From: Candidatus Kaiserbacteria bacterium
Lineage (GTDB): Bacteria; Patescibacteriota; Minisyncoccia; Phycocordibacterales; UBA918
DNA length: 25,121 nucleotides
Assembly: GCA_007116965.1 (NCBI GenBank)
Contig: SKHJ01000045.1
Span: forward strand, 1 to 25,121
Direction of reading: 5' to 3'
Shown: positions 15,454-23,457 of the stretch, one piece after another
Layout: each line of letters begins with the position of its first letter
Numbering within the stretch: position 1 is the first letter of the stretch
Position numbers and translations under genes: made by a program
Notes under the pieces: generated by a model
What the model was told of the DNA's origin: nothing
Databases searched by the model: none
The model's input: the letters and a program-made list of their open reading frames with translations, nothing else

Positions 15454-15996
15454 ATGAATGACGAGCATAAACAAAAATTTCAAGAAACCATCAAGTGGCT
15501 CGAGCGGGAGTACGCTGGGATTCGCACCGGACAAGCAGCTCCGGCTTTACTCGATAGCGTAAAAGTCGAGTCGTACGGAACGATGGTTCCCATCCCGCAA
15601 ATTGGCTCTGTAGGTGTTGAAGATGCCCGCACCCTTCGCATTAGCCCCTGGGACGCTGGTCAGATTGCAGCTATCGAACGAGCCATTCGTGATGCTGACC
15701 TCGGGGTATCGGTAGCAACCGACTCAACTGGTTTGCGCGTTATTTTTCCAGAATTGACCAGTGAGCGGCGAGAGCAACTGCGCAAACTGGCTAAAGCCAA
15801 ACTCGAAGAAGCTCGGGTGTCGGTCCGCTCACTCCGCGATGAGTTGATGCGCGGCTTAGACAGATCAGAAAAAGCTGGAGAGATTAGCGAAGATGAGCTG
15901 CACCGTCAGAAAGAGCAAGTACAAAAAGAAGTAGATGTTACCAATAAGTCCCTCGAGGCACATTTAGCAGCCAAAGAGGACGAGTTGCAACGATAA
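15454..15996 (+). CDS. frr: Ribosome recycling factor
   Basis: A 180-residue protein that, with EF-G, splits post-termination ribosomes so that subunits can be reused. The family signature is clear: EYAGIRTGQAAPALLDSVKVESYG near the N-terminus, IPQIGSVGVEDARTLRISPWD, the hinge region with GLRVIFPELTSERREQL, and the long helix pair carrying RRE...KLAKAKLEEARVSVRSLRDE. Length matches the usual 180-186. There are 56 bases to the previous gene, holding its own -10 box, and 15 bases to rseP, so frr and rseP are probably cotranscribed. Confidence 0.95.
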   Translation: MNDEHKQKFQETIKWLEREYAGIRTGQAAPALLDSVKVESYGTMVPIPQIGSVGVEDARTLRISPWDAGQIAAIERAIRDADLGVSVATDSTGLRVIFPELTSERREQLRKLAKAKLEEARVSVRSLRDELMRGLDRSEKAGEISEDELHRQKEQVQKEVDVTNKSLEAHLAAKEDELQR

Positions 15997-16011
15997 ACCT
16001 TTTTCACTGGT

Positions 16012-17112
16012 ATGCTAGTCACCGCCCTGTTGTTTATCGCCGTCTTGTTTGTTCTGATATTGGTTCACGAGTGGGGTCACTATATCACCGCCAAGAAGAC
16101 CAGGATGCGCGTCGATGAGTTTGGTATTGGCTTCCCACCTAAGGTGTGGAGTTTTCGCCGCGGGGAGACCGAATACTCACTCAACGCTTTTCCGATCGGT
16201 GGCTTTGTACGGATTTTTGGCGAAGACCCCACTGCTTTAAAAGACGATGATCCGGATAAGAATCGTTCGTTCGTAGCCCGGCCACGCTGGGCGCAGGCGG
16301 TGGTGCTGGTGGCTGGGGTGGTGATGAATGTGCTCTTGGCTTGGGTCTTGTTCTGGTTTGTCTTTATGATCGGAGTACCGACGGCTGTGACGGAAGCAGA
16401 AGCTGGGCCAGACGCCACTCTGCGGGTTATTACAGTAGCGAGCGAGGGTCCGTTGCATACTGTTTTACCCAGCAACGCTACTATTACAAGCGTGTCGACC
16501 GCTGGAGCAACTCTGGAACAGCTCACTCCATCAAAGCTCGGAGAGTTTGTAGCCGCAGCCGGAGAGCAAGAGATTACGATCACATACCAGATGGGCTCAC
16601 AACCAGAGCAGACCGTCAATGTTGTACCAGAAATTGGTGTGATACCGGACGAGCCTGAACGCTTAGCGATCGGGGTCAGCTCAGTCTTGATCGAAGAGAA
16701 GCGTAACGATCCCATCACTGCCTTACGTGGGGCAACGGAACAAACCTGGGGAGTTTTACAGTTGATCGTCGTCAGTTTGGCTGGTTTGTTGTACAACAGC
16801 GTAACTGGACAAGCTGACTTCTCCCAGGTAGCTGGACCAGTTGGTATTTTCAACCTCGTGGGTGATACGGCTTCCATTGGCCTGACGTCGCTTTTGATGT
16901 TCATAGCTAGCATTTCTCTAAGTCTGGCGGTGATTAATCTCTTTCCCATCCCAGCCCTCGACGGCGGTCGACTGGTCTTTGTTGCCATTGAGGCGATCAT
17001 CCGTCGTCCTATTGATCCGATCTGGACGGCACGACTTAACTTGCTTGGTTTTGTTTTACTGATTGCCTTGATGATTGCGGTTACATATAACGATATTTTA
17101 CGTATGATTTGA
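16012..17112 (+). CDS. rseP: Site-2 membrane metalloprotease (RseP/RasP family)
   Basis: A 366-residue intramembrane protease that cuts transmembrane segments of anti-sigma factors or leftover signal peptides. The N-terminal helix carries the zinc motif H19-E-W-G-H23, followed by the usual VDEFGIGFPPKVWSF and the reentrant stretch YSLNAFPIGGFVRIFGE. A second helix starts at about 95 (AVVLVAGVVMNVLLAWVLFW). One periplasmic PDZ-like domain spans about 140-230. Near the C-terminus, NLFPIPALDGGRL supplies the third zinc ligand (Asp), and a last helix ends the protein. This is a one-PDZ form, shorter than the 450-aa E. coli protein and closer to Gram-positive RasP. It starts 15 bases after frr; no separate promoter or Shine-Dalgarno is evident. 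Confidence 0.95.
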   Translation: MLVTALLFIAVLFVLILVHEWGHYITAKKTRMRVDEFGIGFPPKVWSFRRGETEYSLNAFPIGGFVRIFGEDPTALKDDDPDKNRSFVARPRWAQAVVLVAGVVMNVLLAWVLFWFVFMIGVPTAVTEAEAGPDATLRVITVASEGPLHTVLPSNATITSVSTAGATLEQLTPSKLGEFVAAAGEQEITITYQMGSQPEQTVNVVPEIGVIPDEPERLAIGVSSVLIEEKRNDPITALRGATEQTWGVLQLIVVSLAGLLYNSVTGQADFSQVAGPVGIFNLVGDTASIGLTSLLMFIASISLSLAVINLFPIPALDGGRLVFVAIEAIIRRPIDPIWTARLNLLGFVLLIALMIAVTYNDILRMI

Positions 17113-17131
17113 TATACCAAATAGGAGGAGG

Positions 17132-17137
17132 TACAAT
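17132..17137 (+). promoter_or_regulatory. -10 box upstream of proS
   Basis: TACAAT in the 61-base gap after rseP. Its end is 11 bases before an ATG at 17148 that opens a six-codon ORF, not before the proS start. A purine-rich AGGAGGAGG lies just 5' of the box (17123-17131), too far from any start (at least 16 bases) to act as a Shine-Dalgarno. Confidence 0.4.
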
Positions 17138-17147
17138 ATCTAACGAC

Positions 17148-17168
17148 ATGACGCATTGTGCGTTCTGA
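17148..17168 (+). CDS. Possible six-codon leader ORF before proS
   Basis: ATG ACG CAT TGT GCG TTC TGA encodes MTHCAF. It starts at the distance from the TACAAT box at which other start codons sit in this window, and its stop ends 5 bases before the proS ATG. That layout would allow reinitiation or coupling on proS. It contains no proline codon, so it is not a classical Pro attenuator. Chance is a serious alternative for such a short ORF. Confidence 0.25.
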   Translation: MTHCAF

Positions 17169-17173
17169 TATTT

Positions 17174-18871
17174 ATGCGACAATCAAGACTATTTGGAAAA
17201 ACTGAAAAGACCGACCGACCTGACGTAACACTGACTAGTCATAAGTTATTGACTAAAGGCGGGTTTATTAGAGAATCAGTATCTGGCAGATATTTTCTTT
17301 TGCCGCTGGGAATGCGTGTAGCTAATAAGATTACTGACATCATTCGAGAAGAAATGAATTCAGCTGGCGCCCAAGAGATGATTTCACCCACTCTTCATCC
17401 ACTTGAGTTATGGCAAGAGACTAACCGTGACAATGCTGGTAATTTTGGTTTGATGTTGGTGACAGATAGACGAGGAGCGCGGTTTGCTTTAGGTGGTACG
17501 GCGGAAGAAATGTTTGTGGATGTGGCGCGAAAGTTTCAATTGTCGTATAAGGATTTGCCATTTAATATTTATCAATTCAGTACAAAATTTCGAGATGAGT
17601 TGCGAGCACGTGGCGGTTTATTGCGTGTGCGAGAGTTTGTAATGAAAGATGCCTACAGTTTTGATGTTGACGCTACCGCATTTCATTCTACATATCAAAC
17701 AATGGCACAAGTCTATGATCGTTGCTATACCCGCATGGGCTTGTCAGCGAAGCAGGTCTTAGCAGACAATGGTTATATTGGTGGTGAGTATTGTCACGAG
17801 TACATTGTAGATTGTTCGGCTGGCGAGAGTCGATACCTAGAGACTGCTGATGGATCGTATTGTGCTCATGAGGATGTGGCGACAGTTGGCTTGGTGCCGA
17901 TGAACTCAGAGGAGCCGCTGGAAGATATGGAAGTGATTACGCAGCCACAGTGGGTAAAAAGTATGGCTGACAATATTAAACATTATGGTGAGCCTGAATG
18001 GCGTTATCTGAAAAATGTTGTCTATAAAAAAATTGATACTGGCGATTTAGTTATCGTCACGATACGTGGTGATTTGGAAGTTAATAAGACTAAGTTGGAA
18101 AAAGTTCTCGGAGCGATTGAGTTATTAGAAGAGGCAACTTCTGATGATTTGGCAAGACTTGGTGTGAAGCCCGGTTATGTACAGGCGTGGGGACATACGG
18201 CAACTTATGTGGCAGATCTATCGCTTAAAACCGTACGTAATTTCATCGGTGGACAGAAAACTGATACAACCGATACACGAAACGTTAATTATGGTCGTGA
18301 TTTTGCTCACCCTATCGAAGCCGATGTCGCCTTGGCGCAGCCGGGTCATGTTAGTCCAGATGGTCATCTATTGCATGAGCGACGAGGAGTTGAGGTGGGT
18401 AATATTTTTCAGCTCGGCACCCACTACTCAAGTGCCATGGCAGGGGCCACTTTTATGGCTAAAGATGGATCTCTACAGCCATATTATATGGGTTGCTACG
18501 GGATAGGAATAGGTCGTACCTTAGCCACAATTGTGGAGATTTATAATGATGAGAAAGGAATTGTATGGCCGGAGTCTGTGGCGCCATTTAAGGTTCACGT
18601 AGTCGCCTTAAATACTGACGATCAGGCATTGCGCGACTGGGCTGATGGGATTTATGAAAATTTATTGAGTCGAGGAATTGATGTCCTGTACGATGATCGT
18701 GACGTGCGAGCGGGGGAAAAATTTGCCGATAGTGATCTAATTGGCATCCCATATCGAGTAGTAGTCAGTAAAAAAAGTAAAGAGTCTGGTCTGTTTGAGG
18801 TGGTAAGTCGATCTTCAGGAGAGACACACTATCTTGGTGAGGATGATTTGATAAATCGGCTGACCAGTTAG
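17174..18871 (+). CDS. proS: Prolyl-tRNA synthetase, bacterial type with editing insertion
   Basis: Charges tRNA-Pro with proline. The 565-residue class II enzyme has the bacterial architecture: motif 1 region SHKLLTKGGFIRESVSGRYFL near the N-terminus, motif 2 in FSTKFRDELRARGGLLRVREF with MKDAYSFD, a full INS editing domain of about 180 residues between motifs 2 and 3 (DLVIVTIRGDLEVNKTKLEKV is its YbaK-like core), motif 3 GCYGIGIGRTLATIVE, and an anticodon-binding domain (VHVVALN...VLYDDRDVRAGEKFADSDLIGIP). Length is close to the 572 aa of E. coli. I chose the ATG at 17174 since MRQSRLFGKT fits family N-termini; an in-frame TTG at 17156 overlaps the small leader ORF. Third-codon positions look richer in A/T than in neighbouring rseP and frr. 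The gene ends 10 bases before mreB. Confidence 0.95.
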   Translation: MRQSRLFGKTEKTDRPDVTLTSHKLLTKGGFIRESVSGRYFLLPLGMRVANKITDIIREEMNSAGAQEMISPTLHPLELWQETNRDNAGNFGLMLVTDRRGARFALGGTAEEMFVDVARKFQLSYKDLPFNIYQFSTKFRDELRARGGLLRVREFVMKDAYSFDVDATAFHSTYQTMAQVYDRCYTRMGLSAKQVLADNGYIGGEYCHEYIVDCSAGESRYLETADGSYCAHEDVATVGLVPMNSEEPLEDMEVITQPQWVKSMADNIKHYGEPEWRYLKNVVYKKIDTGDLVIVTIRGDLEVNKTKLEKVLGAIELLEEATSDDLARLGVKPGYVQAWGHTATYVADLSLKTVRNFIGGQKTDTTDTRNVNYGRDFAHPIEADVALAQPGHVSPDGHLLHERRGVEVGNIFQLGTHYSSAMAGATFMAKDGSLQPYYMGCYGIGIGRTLATIVEIYNDEKGIVWPESVAPFKVHVVALNTDDQALRDWADGIYENLLSRGIDVLYDDRDVRAGEKFADSDLIGIPYRVVVSKKSKESGLFEVVSRSSGETHYLGEDDLINRLTS

Positions 18872-18881
18872 TGTTTTAATT

Positions 18882-19958
18882 ATGCGCTTACTCAAGACAG
18901 GGGTGGATTTCTTTTCGGGTTGGTTATCGACTGATATTGGAATCGATCTTGGTACTGCCAATACCCTTGTATACAGTAAAGGGAAGGGGATAATATTTAA
19001 TGAACCAACTATTGTGGCATTGAATACCAAGACGGGTCAAATGGTGGCGGTTGGTACAAAGGCAAAAGAAATGTATGGTAGAACACCTCAGCATATTGAA
19101 ATTGTGCGGCCACTGGTAGACGGGGTCATTTCTGATTTTGAGGTGACTGAGGAGATGCTTACGTATGTTATTAATCGGGTGCGCTCGGAACATCGAAGTA
19201 TCATCGCCCCTCGAGTACTGATCGGCGTGCCGTCTGGTATTACTAACGTAGAGATGCGGGCAGCGCGCGACGCAGCGAAGAATGCCGGAGCGCGAGATGT
19301 GTTTCTGATCGAGGAGCCAGTAGCGGCGGCATTGGGAGCTAAGTTACCGATTGCACGTTCGCACGGTAGTATGATTGTAGATATCGGTGGTGGCACTTCT
19401 GACATCGCAGTACTGTCAGTGAATGGTATTGTGGTATCGAAGAATCTTCGGGTGGCTGGCGATCACTTTACGAATGCTATTACTACGTACATTAGAGATC
19501 AATTCAAGCTGCATGTCGGCGAACGGTCAGCGGAAGAGGCTAAGGTCAAACTAGCTTCCATTGTAGACTCTGAAGATGGTCGAGAAATGGTGTTGCGTGG
19601 CCGCGATGCAATAACTGGTTTGCCGCGGGAGGTGGTAATAACTGAGAGCGATATTCGTGAAGCGATAGCGGGACATGTTGACACTCTGGTAGAGACAATC
19701 CGAGGCTTGCTGGAGCGAACTCCGCCTGAGGTGCTTGCTGATGTGATGCAGCGAGGTATTTACTTATCAGGAGGTGGGGCCCAGATTCCTGGACTGACTT
19801 CATTACTAGAGGATGTGCTTAAGGTGCCAGTTATCGTAGTGCCCGATCCGTTGCGTGCTGTGATACGGGGTATTGGCCAGGTGATTGAAGATATTCATAC
19901 GTATGAAGAGATACTCATCCAAAACGAAGGAGAATTATCGCCTACCCTTGAAGATTAA
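18882..19958 (+). CDS. mreB: Rod-shape protein MreB (elongasome copy)
   Basis: A 358-residue bacterial actin. An amphipathic N-terminal segment (MRLLKTGVDFFSGWLS) probably inserts in the membrane. The ATP-binding motifs are intact: GIDLGTANT (20-28), MIVDIGGGTSDIAV and GIYLSGGGAQIPG. EPTIVALN, GRTPQHIEIVRPL and EEPVAAALGA are typical MreB. The next genes are mreC, a short mreD and PBP2, so this is the copy that organises side-wall synthesis. It begins 10 bases after proS, and its 3' end overlaps mreC by 56 bases in another frame. A second MreB lies at 7115; the two share the fold but differ along their length, so they are not a recent duplication. The C-terminus is extended by about 15 residues (EILIQNEGELSPTLED). 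Confidence 0.95.
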   Translation: MRLLKTGVDFFSGWLSTDIGIDLGTANTLVYSKGKGIIFNEPTIVALNTKTGQMVAVGTKAKEMYGRTPQHIEIVRPLVDGVISDFEVTEEMLTYVINRVRSEHRSIIAPRVLIGVPSGITNVEMRAARDAAKNAGARDVFLIEEPVAAALGAKLPIARSHGSMIVDIGGGTSDIAVLSVNGIVVSKNLRVAGDHFTNAITTYIRDQFKLHVGERSAEEAKVKLASIVDSEDGREMVLRGRDAITGLPREVVITESDIREAIAGHVDTLVETIRGLLERTPPEVLADVMQRGIYLSGGGAQIPGLTSLLEDVLKVPVIVVPDPLRAVIRGIGQVIEDIHTYEEILIQNEGELSPTLED

Positions 19959-20829
19959 GGTATTACTGTTTGGGGGTATTCTGCTTGCCATGTCTATCTG
20001 GCTATTACCGGTAGTTTTACATAGTGTTGGATCAATGGCGCTGTATCCACTCCATATCACGAGAGTATGGTTGCATGAATCGTCAGATTCATTACCACTT
20101 TACCTGAGGGAAAAACGCGAACTGATAGAGAGGATTCAAGACCTCGAACAACAGTTATCGATAGAAAGTGGGACACGCCAAAGTATCCGACGTCTTCACG
20201 CCGAGAATAGCCAGTTACGGGAACAGCTTGATATGGCTAAGCCGGAGCAAGTAACTGCTCGTGTGATTGCCCGACCCAATCAACTGCCGTATGACGTCAT
20301 TCAGATTGATAGGGGTCGTCGACACGGGGTAGAGCTATACGCACCAGTCTTTAGCGGGGTCGATCAAGTAGTTGGGTTCATTTCACACGTCGCAGATCGT
20401 TATGCATTGGTCACGCTAGCAAGTACACCAGGTCAAAGAATGACCGCCTACATATTAGGTCCAGATATTTTCGTAACTGCCGAAGGGGTGGGGGATGGAA
20501 TGGTGCGAGTACGGGTCCCGCAAGGAGCACCGTTGGCGGTTGATGACTTAGTGATACTGCCAGCGGTACGTTCTGGTGTATTCGGACTAGTCACCCACAT
20601 CGAAACTGAAACCACCGAACCACAACAATACGGATACATTCCACTCCCGTTCTCTTTACAGAGTCTACGGTATGTCAGTATTGGTACGCCAGATGCGGTC
20701 TTGTCAGATGCAATGGAGATCAGATCACTACTACAGGACATATCACAAGATATATGGCGAATCGAATTACCTGAATTGGAAATAGCCACGACGAGCGCTA
20801 CCACAGTTGCTCCAGATATGAGGGAATGA
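19903..20829 (+). CDS. mreC: Rod-shape determining protein MreC
   Basis: A 308-residue membrane protein that links MreB filaments to the periplasmic synthases. It shows a short basic cytoplasmic tail, one transmembrane helix at about 18-40 (KVLLFGGILLAMSIWLLPVVL), a coiled coil at about 66-112 (LYLREKRELIERIQDLEQQL...ENSQLREQLDM), then the two beta domains with DVIQIDRGRRHGVELYAPVFSG and VVGFISHVADRYALVTLAS, characteristic of MreC. The C-terminus ends in a low-complexity Thr/Ala tail. The ATG at 19903 gives the expected tail; a TTG at 19885 would add six residues. The first 56 bases overlap the end of mreB, implying translational coupling. Confidence 0.9.
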   Translation: MKRYSSKTKENYRLPLKIKVLLFGGILLAMSIWLLPVVLHSVGSMALYPLHITRVWLHESSDSLPLYLREKRELIERIQDLEQQLSIESGTRQSIRRLHAENSQLREQLDMAKPEQVTARVIARPNQLPYDVIQIDRGRRHGVELYAPVFSGVDQVVGFISHVADRYALVTLASTPGQRMTAYILGPDIFVTAEGVGDGMVRVRVPQGAPLAVDDLVILPAVRSGVFGLVTHIETETTEPQQYGYIPLPFSLQSLRYVSIGTPDAVLSDAMEIRSLLQDISQDIWRIELPELEIATTSATTVAPDMRE

Positions 20830-20893
20830 TCAATTGTGGAGACGATGGTAGGTTGATCGTATAGATTTTGTTTCATTCGGAACAGGGTATTTG

Positions 20894-20902
20894 TGTTATG
20901 AT
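20894..20902 (+). promoter_or_regulatory. Extended -10 box before the mreD-like gene, leaderless spacing
   Basis: TGTTATGAT in the 81-base gap after mreC ends 9 bases before the A of the ATG at 20911. It could give mreD and PBP2 transcription independent of mreB/mreC. Confidence 0.5.
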
Positions 20903-20910
20903 ATCCCTCG

Positions 20911-21165
20911 ATGTTGGAATATGCGGCAGCCGTTGCTTTGGGTTTGCTGGTTCTCTTGGGCATGTACCTGGGGTGGTATTGGTTGTGGTTGCCGGCAGCT
21001 GTCTGGTTCTCCTTACGGTATCAACCAATTTGGCTTATAGGTTTGGCGGTGTTGGTGGACGGCTACTATGGCGCTTTTACGCAGGTGCCGGTGCTTACCA
21101 TCTTGATCATTCCGGTGATTCTAGGCAGTTGGTGGCTTAGGCCAAGATTACAGCGATCAGTATGA
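20911..21165 (+). CDS. mreD: Very short MreD-like membrane protein
   Basis: An 84-residue, strongly hydrophobic protein with about three membrane segments: roughly 5-22 (AAAVALGLLVLLGMYLGW), 24-52 (LWLPAAVWFSL...IGLAVLVDGYYG) and 58-76 (VPVLTILIIPVILGSWWL). Its place between mreC and PBP2 is where mreD lies in most bacteria, and VDGYYG resembles the GLxxDxxxG pattern of MreD. Usual MreD proteins have about 160 residues and five to six helices, so this one is about half size. The assignment rests on context and hydropathy, not clear sequence similarity. The stop overlaps the PBP2 start (ATGA), so the two are translationally coupled. Confidence 0.6.
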   Translation: MLEYAAAVALGLLVLLGMYLGWYWLWLPAAVWFSLRYQPIWLIGLAVLVDGYYGAFTQVPVLTILIIPVILGSWWLRPRLQRSV

Positions 21166-22865
21166 GATTTAGTCTTCGTAACAAACGAGCTGGACGATCA
21201 GTTGAATACGAGGAGGTGTTACTTGACGCCACCAATGTTTCAGAGTTGAACCGAGGACGACTCGAAGGACAGTTAGAGCGACCAATCAGCGGTTTCAGTA
21301 TTTACGCCATCGGGACACTATTTATGTTCATAGTCCTTTGGTTTAGCTGGTCACTGTTCCAGCTTCAGATAATCGAAGGGTCAGTACACCGAAGTGTTAG
21401 TGATCAAAATAGCCTAAACCGCGGTATGTTGATTGCCGAGCGGGGGGTTATCTACGACCGCACTGACCGTCGATTGGTTTGGAATGAATTCGACCCAGAT
21501 GATATCTATGACTTCGCTGTACGTGCTTACACAGATCTAATTGGTCTTGGACAAGTGCTCGGCTATGTTAGTTATCCGCAAAAAGATCGCAATAACATCT
21601 TTTGGCGTACGGAGTACGTCGGGCGCACCGGTGCTGAGGCCATGTTCAATGAACGTCTAACTGGTGTTAATGGTGAGCGTATTATTGAAGCTGACGCCCT
21701 CGGGCGTGTCATTGGGGAGCATGCGGTACGGTCACCCGTACCTGGTCAACCCATCAAGTTATCGGTAGACGCTGCATTGTCACAAGCTATGTATGAGATC
21801 ATCGCTACCTCGAGCGCACAAGCTGGTTTTCGCAGTGGAGCGGGCGCAATCATGGATATTCATACAGGTGAATTACTAGCTATGACTAGCTATCCTTCCT
21901 ATGACCCAGCGGTGATGTCAGCCGGTGGCCCCGCTTACCTAATTGAGCAATGGAATGAAGACGAACGTTTCCCATTCCTAAACAAAGTAGTTGGAGGTGT
22001 CTACACGCCTGGTTCGGTCGTCAAGCCGTTCGTAGCGTACGGAGCTTTGGTCGAGGGTGTAGTGAGCCCCGATACCATTATCGAGAGCACTGGTTCAATT
22101 ACCGTCCCAAACCCTTACAATCCAAGTAATCCCGCACGATTTACAGACTGGCGGCCACACGGACGCATGGACTTACGACAAGCGGTCGCATTTTCATCTA
22201 ATGTGTATATGTACTACATAAGTGGAGGATTTGGCCCGATTCGAGGTATGGGCATTGAGCGGATGAATCACTATTTCCGTCTGTTTGGTCTCGGTCAGAC
22301 GACTGGTAGTAATCTACCTAACGAGCAAACTGGAGTAATCCCAGATCCGGCGTGGAAGCAAGCAGTCTTTGATGATGATTGGCGGTTAGGTGACACATAT
22401 CTAACCTCAATCGGACAATTTGGCTTCCAGACTACACCGCTACAAATACTCACCGCGTACGCGGGGTTGGCTAGTGGTGAATATTTGGTCACTCCGCACA
22501 TTACATATGGCCAGCAAGGGGGACGGACCTCGTTGGTGCTTGACCAGGACGCTTTGCGAGAAGTGCAACGAGGTATGCGGATGGCGGTCAATTATGACGG
22601 TGGTACTGCACGTCCACTAGAGCGTAGGGATGTCGCAATTGCAGCCAAGTCAGGTACTGCTGAGGTTGGTGCTGGCAACGCGTATGTCAACTCATGGGTG
22701 GCCGGCTATTGGCCATATGAGGAGCCACGATATGCCTTTGTACTGATGATGGATAGAGCTCCACGCACTAATCAGCTTGGGGCTACCAGAGTAATGGGCG
22801 ACGTAGTAGCGTGGATGGCGGAGCATACACCACATTATCTTGGTCTTGAACCATTAGAAGAATGA
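21162..22865 (+). CDS. mrdA: Penicillin-binding protein 2 (class B transpeptidase of the elongasome)
   Basis: A 567-residue D,D-transpeptidase that crosslinks peptidoglycan during side-wall growth. After a cytoplasmic tail there is one membrane helix at about 43-67. A periplasmic pedestal carries RGVIYDRTDRRLVWN and VGRTGAEAMFNERLTGVNGE. The transpeptidase motifs are all present: SxxK with S285-V-V-K288 in YTPGSVVKPF, SxN with S345-S-N347 in AFSSNVYMYY, and K496-S-G-T499 in AIAAKSGTAEVG. The GRTGAE linker and mreC/D context favour PBP2 over the division PBP3. It is slightly shorter than E. coli PBP2 (633 aa). The start overlaps the mreD stop (ATGA), and no promoter lies between them. Confidence 0.95.
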   Translation: MRFSLRNKRAGRSVEYEEVLLDATNVSELNRGRLEGQLERPISGFSIYAIGTLFMFIVLWFSWSLFQLQIIEGSVHRSVSDQNSLNRGMLIAERGVIYDRTDRRLVWNEFDPDDIYDFAVRAYTDLIGLGQVLGYVSYPQKDRNNIFWRTEYVGRTGAEAMFNERLTGVNGERIIEADALGRVIGEHAVRSPVPGQPIKLSVDAALSQAMYEIIATSSAQAGFRSGAGAIMDIHTGELLAMTSYPSYDPAVMSAGGPAYLIEQWNEDERFPFLNKVVGGVYTPGSVVKPFVAYGALVEGVVSPDTIIESTGSITVPNPYNPSNPARFTDWRPHGRMDLRQAVAFSSNVYMYYISGGFGPIRGMGIERMNHYFRLFGLGQTTGSNLPNEQTGVIPDPAWKQAVFDDDWRLGDTYLTSIGQFGFQTTPLQILTAYAGLASGEYLVTPHITYGQQGGRTSLVLDQDALREVQRGMRMAVNYDGGTARPLERRDVAIAAKSGTAEVGAGNAYVNSWVAGYWPYEEPRYAFVLMMDRAPRTNQLGATRVMGDVVAWMAEHTPHYLGLEPLEE

Positions 22866-22876
22866 CTAGTCCACAT

Positions 22877-22904
22877 TTGACCCAAAACGTTCCGTACGTA
22901 TAAT
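22877..22904 (+). promoter_or_regulatory. Strong promoter of greA
   Basis: TTGACC (22877-22882), 16-base spacer, TATAAT (22899-22904): the best sigma-70 match in the window. The predicted start near 22911 leaves about 15 bases to the ATG at 22926, with no Shine-Dalgarno. Confidence 0.7.
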
Positions 22905-22925
22905 TGGACCATAGCTAAAAATACT

Positions 22926-23396
22926 ATGAATGACACACAAGCTTTTTTGACCGCCGAGAAGTTCGAAGAATTAAAAAAAGAACTAGAACATCTGAAGACA
23001 GTTCGTCGTAAGGAGATTGCCGAGTCGCTAGAGTACGCACGCAGTCTTGGCGACCTCTCTGAGAATGCTGAGTATCAAGAAGCTAGAGATATGCAGGCTG
23101 CTATCGAGGACCGGATTGGTTATCTTGAAAAGACCATTAAAGAGGCCAAGATCGTTGCTCACACCAAAAAAGGTGATGTGGTAGGTTTGGGCTCGGTGGT
23201 AACAATACGGCGAGATAACGAAAAATCTGACCGAGTCTACACCATTGTGGGTTCTGATGAGGCCAATATTCATGATCGCAAATTGTCCTACCTCTCGCCT
23301 TTGGGTGAAGCACTAATGGGTAAAACCAAAGGTGACACCTTCACCTTCAATACTCCTAACGGACAGCAATCATACAAGGTGCTTAAGGTGGAGTAG
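22926..23396 (+). CDS. greA: Transcription elongation factor GreA
   Basis: A 156-residue protein that enters the RNA polymerase secondary channel and stimulates cleavage of backtracked RNA. The N-terminal coiled-coil finger is clear (KFEELKKELEHLKTVRRKEIAESLEYARSLGDLSENAEYQEARD), with the acidic tip residues D-x-S-E-N-A-E intact, followed by the second helix QAAIEDRIGYLEKTI. The C-terminal FKBP-like domain has VVGLGSVVTIRRD and ISYL-type SYLSPLGEALMGKTKGDTFTFNTPNG. Length matches the usual 158. It has its own consensus promoter and sits between the elongasome operon and lysS. Confidence 0.95.
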   Translation: MNDTQAFLTAEKFEELKKELEHLKTVRRKEIAESLEYARSLGDLSENAEYQEARDMQAAIEDRIGYLEKTIKEAKIVAHTKKGDVVGLGSVVTIRRDNEKSDRVYTIVGSDEANIHDRKLSYLSPLGEALMGKTKGDTFTFNTPNGQQSYKVLKVE

Positions 23397-23420
23397 CAGA
23401 TTTCTTCGGTAAGGTGTTAT

Positions 23421-23448
23421 TTGCAATTTTGCCAGTATGGCATAGTAT
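23421..23448 (+). promoter_or_regulatory. Promoter of lysS, leaderless spacing
   Basis: TTGCAA (23421-23426), 16-base spacer, TAGTAT (23443-23448). The hexamer ends 10 bases before the A of the lysS ATG at 23458. Confidence 0.5.
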
Positions 23449-23457
23449 TAGCTTGTT

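Noticed and set aside
14995..15534. A 179-codon minus-strand open frame across the holB-frr junction
   Set aside because: It spans the end of one clear gene and the start of another, has no family features and no promoter; treated as a shadow.
17123..17131. AGGAGGAGG as a Shine-Dalgarno for proS
   Set aside because: It is 16 bases from the small ORF and over 40 bases from the proS ATG, and lies upstream of the predicted transcription start.
16080..17156. A 358-codon open frame on the minus strand antisense to rseP
   Set aside because: It mirrors the rseP frame, is Ser/Thr/Pro-rich with no recognisable domain, and rseP has clear zinc-site motifs on the other strand. It is a shadow of codon bias.
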